From a bacterium (lineage in GTDB: Bacteria > Krumholzibacteriota > Krumholzibacteriia > LZORAL124-64-63): a DNA stretch of 8,267 nt. A model generated the notes under the pieces. That model made no database searches, was not told where the DNA came from, and saw only the letters and a program-made list of their open reading frames with translations. The translations under genes and the position numbers were made by a program. This document shows positions 7,527-8,267 of the stretch, one piece after another (positions within the stretch are counted from its first letter, which is position 1; the number at the start of each line of letters is the position of its first letter). The stretch covers positions 1 to 8,267 of the forward strand of contig JABIBH010000035.1 in NCBI GenBank assembly GCA_018652925.1, read 5' to 3'.

Positions 7527-7964
7527 ATGAGATATGCAAAAATTGATAGAAGTACAGGTGCTGTTATTAAAATGAAGATTTATACTGATAATATGGATCG
7601 ACCACTTAATAAGCCATTTGTATGGTTGCCGATAGAACAAAAAGCACCGCCAGTGTTTGACAAAGAAACTCATAAACTTGTGGGAACCGTTACGCAGCCG
7701 GATTTATCTGACTTGAGTCTTGATGTTCCTGTTAATGCAAAAAGAGTTATTGGTACAAAAGCAGTTATTTTAACTGCAGAAGAATTGCAAGACAAGATTG
7801 ACGCAAAAATTGATAATTCAAACAATGAGATGGCAAGGGCAGTTGAATTAATACTTACAAGAATTGCAACTAAATCAAGCCGTCTTGTTAAGTCCGATTT
7901 CCCGGAGAAGGTTTGGGAAAGGATAGATGAACGAAGGGCATTGAGTGGTCAACCTCCGTTATGA
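7527..7964 (+). CDS. Phage protein of unknown function next to the tail fibre, helical C-terminus
   Basis: This 145-residue protein has GGAGGA at 7512-7517, nine bases before the ATG. The N-terminal half (1 to about 80) is probably beta-rich, with the pattern PLNKPFVWLPIEQKAPP, a FDKETHKLVGTVTQPDLSDL segment and KRVIG. Residues about 84-136 are strongly charged and should form helices, possibly a coiled coil (LTAEELQDKIDAKIDNS, then ARAVELILTRIATKS). The end is FPEKVWERIDERRALSGQPPL-like. I have seen similar layouts in unnamed proteins beside phage fibre genes, but I know no function. A fibre assembly helper or a small tail-tip subunit are both plausible. Its stop overlaps the next start (ATGA). 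Confidence 0.8.
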   Translation: MRYAKIDRSTGAVIKMKIYTDNMDRPLNKPFVWLPIEQKAPPVFDKETHKLVGTVTQPDLSDLSLDVPVNAKRVIGTKAVILTAEELQDKIDAKIDNSNNEMARAVELILTRIATKSSRLVKSDFPEKVWERIDERRALSGQPPL

Positions 7965-8267
7965 ATACATTGAAATGGTCAAAAAACAGAGCAGGGTTAT
8001 ATATGCAAGATGCACTTGCAGAGTTTCAACCTGATATGAAAGGGCTTTTAAGCCCACCGGCTCAGTATAAAATGTATAAAAACAGGTTGATGACTCAACA
8101 TCTTATCGGTTTTGGTTCCGGGGTTGCATTGCTTCCAGGGGATGTAACAAGTTATGCTTTTGATGGTTCCGGTGACAGGCTTGATATAGGCGATCATGCA
8201 AATTGGGATTTAGTTTCAGATTATTATAATGAACTATTAAAAATTCAGGAGATTCATAGAACTTTAA
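7961..8267 (+). CDS. Start of a further tail/appendage protein with a LamG-like signature (3' end outside window)
   Basis: A reading frame from ATG 7961 stays open for 102 codons to the right edge; both other + frames are closed repeatedly near the end. The ATG overlaps the previous stop (ATGA), so translation is probably coupled; there is no strong ribosome binding site. Residues 1-60 are unremarkable and contain several Met and Tyr. Then comes SYAFDGSGDRLDIGDHANWD, which matches the opening strands of Laminin-G/concanavalin-A-like lectin domains found in many phage fibre and virion proteins. A LamG domain would normally continue with a strand such as FTI-x-x-W; here the frame reads YYNELLKIQEIHRTL, which looks helical. 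The protein may bind sugars on the host surface, but the domain call rests on about 20 residues. Confidence 0.7.
   Translation, partial: MNTLKWSKNRAGLYMQDALAEFQPDMKGLLSPPAQYKMYKNRLMTQHLIGFGSGVALLPGDVTSYAFDGSGDRLDIGDHANWDLVSDYYNELLKIQEIHRTL

Noticed and set aside
7981..7987. A AAA AAC slippery sequence in correct phase for -1 frameshifting near the start of the 7961 gene
   Set aside because: It lies at codons 7-9, the -1 frame ends after about 18 codons in sequence with no protein-like character, and I see no stimulatory hairpin that I could support.
6496..8267. Diversity-generating retroelement near the fibre genes
   Set aside because: No reverse transcriptase, template repeat or variable repeat pair is visible in the window.
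7964..8267. Intergenic region or terminator after the 7527 gene
   Set aside because: The stretch is an open coding frame from ATG 7961 to the edge, with no hairpin followed by a T-run.

Overview
The window is a contiguous piece of the tail module of a tailed phage or prophage. All nine genes I can support lie on the + strand, and they are packed end to end: gaps are 0-16 bases, and many stop and start codons overlap (TAATG or ATGA). I see no RNA gene, CRISPR array, transposase, integrase, attachment site, promoter or terminator, and no stretch over 20 bases without a gene. The gene set points to a long non-contractile (siphovirus-like) tail of a phage infecting a Gram-negative bacterium. It combines a tape measure, a stand-alone NlpC/P60 tail peptidase, and a very large lambda gpJ/TipJ-type tip protein with a gpI-like N-terminus. 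Base composition is moderately AT-rich. I cannot name the host.

Layout: 1-585 is the C-terminal end of the tape measure protein. 589-936 is a short minor tail protein. 953-1639 is a two-part beta-rich structural protein. 1639-2169 is a DUF1833-type tail protein. 2171-2575 is an NlpC/P60 peptidase that starts at GTG. 2565-6140 is the TipJ/gpJ-like central tip and host-specificity protein of about 1191 residues. 6140-6496 is a small unknown protein with four cysteines. 6496-7524 is a three-part tail fibre or appendage protein. 7527-7964 is an unknown protein with a charged helical C-terminus. 7961 to the window end is the start of a further gene, cut by the window edge, with a short LamG (concanavalin-like lectin) signature.

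The order runs along the tail and then outward. The tape measure sets tail length. The next genes build the distal baseplate or tip. The peptidase probably opens peptidoglycan during entry. TipJ forms the central hub and contacts the receptor. The genes after it look like fibre or receptor-binding appendages and helper proteins. The tight overlaps suggest one transcript with translational coupling.

This is mostly a recognisable tail locus, not a new defence or mobile system. The parts most worth a second look are the accessory end after 6140, the fused gpI-like N-terminus of TipJ, and the abrupt change in the partial LamG-like protein at the right edge.
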